A DNA stretch of 64,000 nucleotides, from the NCBI GenBank assembly GCA_023055505.1, contig JALIRH010000031.1, positions 434,001 to 498,000 of the forward strand, read 5' to 3'. Origin of the DNA: Callipepla californica brunnescens. Lineage: Eukaryota; Chordata; Aves; Galliformes; Odontophoridae. The notes below the pieces were generated by a model that saw only the letters and a program-made list of their open reading frames with translations, ran no database searches and was not told the origin of the DNA. Shown in pieces: positions 63,640 to 64,000 of this stretch. The position numbers were made by a program, and so were the translations under genes. How positions within the stretch are numbered: position 1 is the first letter of the stretch; the number at the start of each line of letters is the position of its first letter.

Positions 63640-63965
63640 GGTCCAATCGAATCCCGCTGTTGCTATGGAATTGTTCTGCCATCTACAAAAACAACCGGCA
63701 CCGGCGGCATCGCCCGCGCTTCCACCCGCAGCAGTTACCTGTCGGCGCCCGGAGCCGGCAGCGCTCAGCCCACGCTGCCGCGGTGGGCCGGGCCGAACCG
63801 AACCCCGCGCCCCGGGGCGCCGCGTCCCGCCCGCGCCAACGGGAGCTGCGCTGCAGCAGCGCGGCGCATCGCCCCGCACGTCATCCCCAGCACGCCGCCC
63901 CGTGCGTGCCTGCGTTGCTTCCCGCACCGGGGAGGCTATCCGGGCATTGGGCGCTAAGTAGGAGC
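63640..63965. promoter_or_regulatory. CpG island, probable promoter
   Basis: CpG- and GC-rich block (for example GGCGCCGCGTCCCGCCCGCG near 63818) in an otherwise AT-rich region. It contains a CRE-like core ACGTCA at 63878-63883, GC boxes, and a CCAAT motif near 63969. CpG retention indicates an unmethylated germline promoter. It may drive KLF9, an upstream antisense transcript, or another gene. Confidence 0.7.
63739..63930 (-). other. Candidate minus-strand first exon in the CpG island
   Basis: On the minus strand the island reads CGCCGACAG followed by GTAACTG, a good splice donor at 63738-63737. An open frame runs through it, but its composition is GC-driven (Arg, Gly, Ala, Pro) and unlike any protein I know. 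Joined to the KLF9 final exon it would be out of phase (phase 0 against phase 1), so it is more likely a non-coding first exon. The upstream limit is a guess. Confidence 0.35.
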
Positions 63966-64000
63966 GGTGCCAATCGCTTTTCTGTGCCGCTGTGAGACAA

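Noticed and set aside
63556..63927. 123-codon minus-strand frame in the CpG island as a protein-coding exon
   Set aside because: Composition is explained by GC-rich sequence, the frame ends in a poly-Phe run from an A tract, and it does not splice in phase to KLF9.

Overview
The window looks like nuclear DNA of a galliform bird (chicken or a close relative). CR1 LINE copies with 8-bp-type 3' tails (ATTCTATG/TGAATCTA) are scattered throughout. There are two relics of a mariner resembling the chicken GalHop/Mariner1_GG family, avian-type endogenous retrovirus (ERV) remnants, and no bacterial features. The host genes recognised are an MROH-family (maestro HEAT-like) gene, a dead copy of SMC5, and the last coding exon of KLF9. 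SMC5 (+) followed by KLF9 (-) is the order I know from human 9q21; the homologous avian block is Z-linked. Here SMC5 keeps its introns but carries stops and frameshifts in most exons. My inference is that this is a degenerate W-linked (non-recombining) gametolog; a decayed tandem duplicate on Z is the main alternative.

Layout. 0.4-5.3 kb: a minus-strand ERV relic (matrix/PPPY segment, one intact CCHC knuckle, envelope remnant). It is broken up by a CR1, by a pair of nested, oppositely oriented LTRs that form a large palindrome, and by an LTR-like segment. 5.3-6.7 kb: CR1 with an internal deletion. 6.7-11.5 kb: a plus-strand class I (gammaretrovirus-like) ERV with recognisable gag, protease, RT, RNase H and truncated integrase, all broken. 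A 51-bp piece of its integrase region is repeated at the protease/RT junction. 11.8-13.1 kb: minus-strand CR1 sharing the same internal deletion as the 5.3-kb copy. 13.1-17.45 kb: about eleven exons of an MROH gene with mostly clean splice sites and open frames, including a tandem duplication of a two-exon block.

18.4-40.4 kb: twelve recognisable exons of the SMC5 pseudogene, from the hinge region to the C-terminus, with CR1 and mariner insertions in its introns. No 5' SMC5 exons were found in the window. 40.4-50.1 kb: intergenic DNA with more CR1. 50.1-53.7 kb: KLF9 3'UTR (inferred) and an intact final coding exon for zinc fingers 2 and 3. 53.7-63.6 kb: probable KLF9 intron. 63.6-64.0 kb: a CpG island with a minus-strand splice donor. 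KLF9 exon 1 is not in the window.

No new gene system is evident. The most informative signals are the decay pattern of SMC5 beside an intact KLF9 exon, the MROH exon-block duplication, the shared CR1 deletion that removes the RT catalytic motif, the nested inverted LTR, and the intra-ERV rearrangement. All exon limits were read by eye from splice motifs and remembered protein families; no alignment was run.
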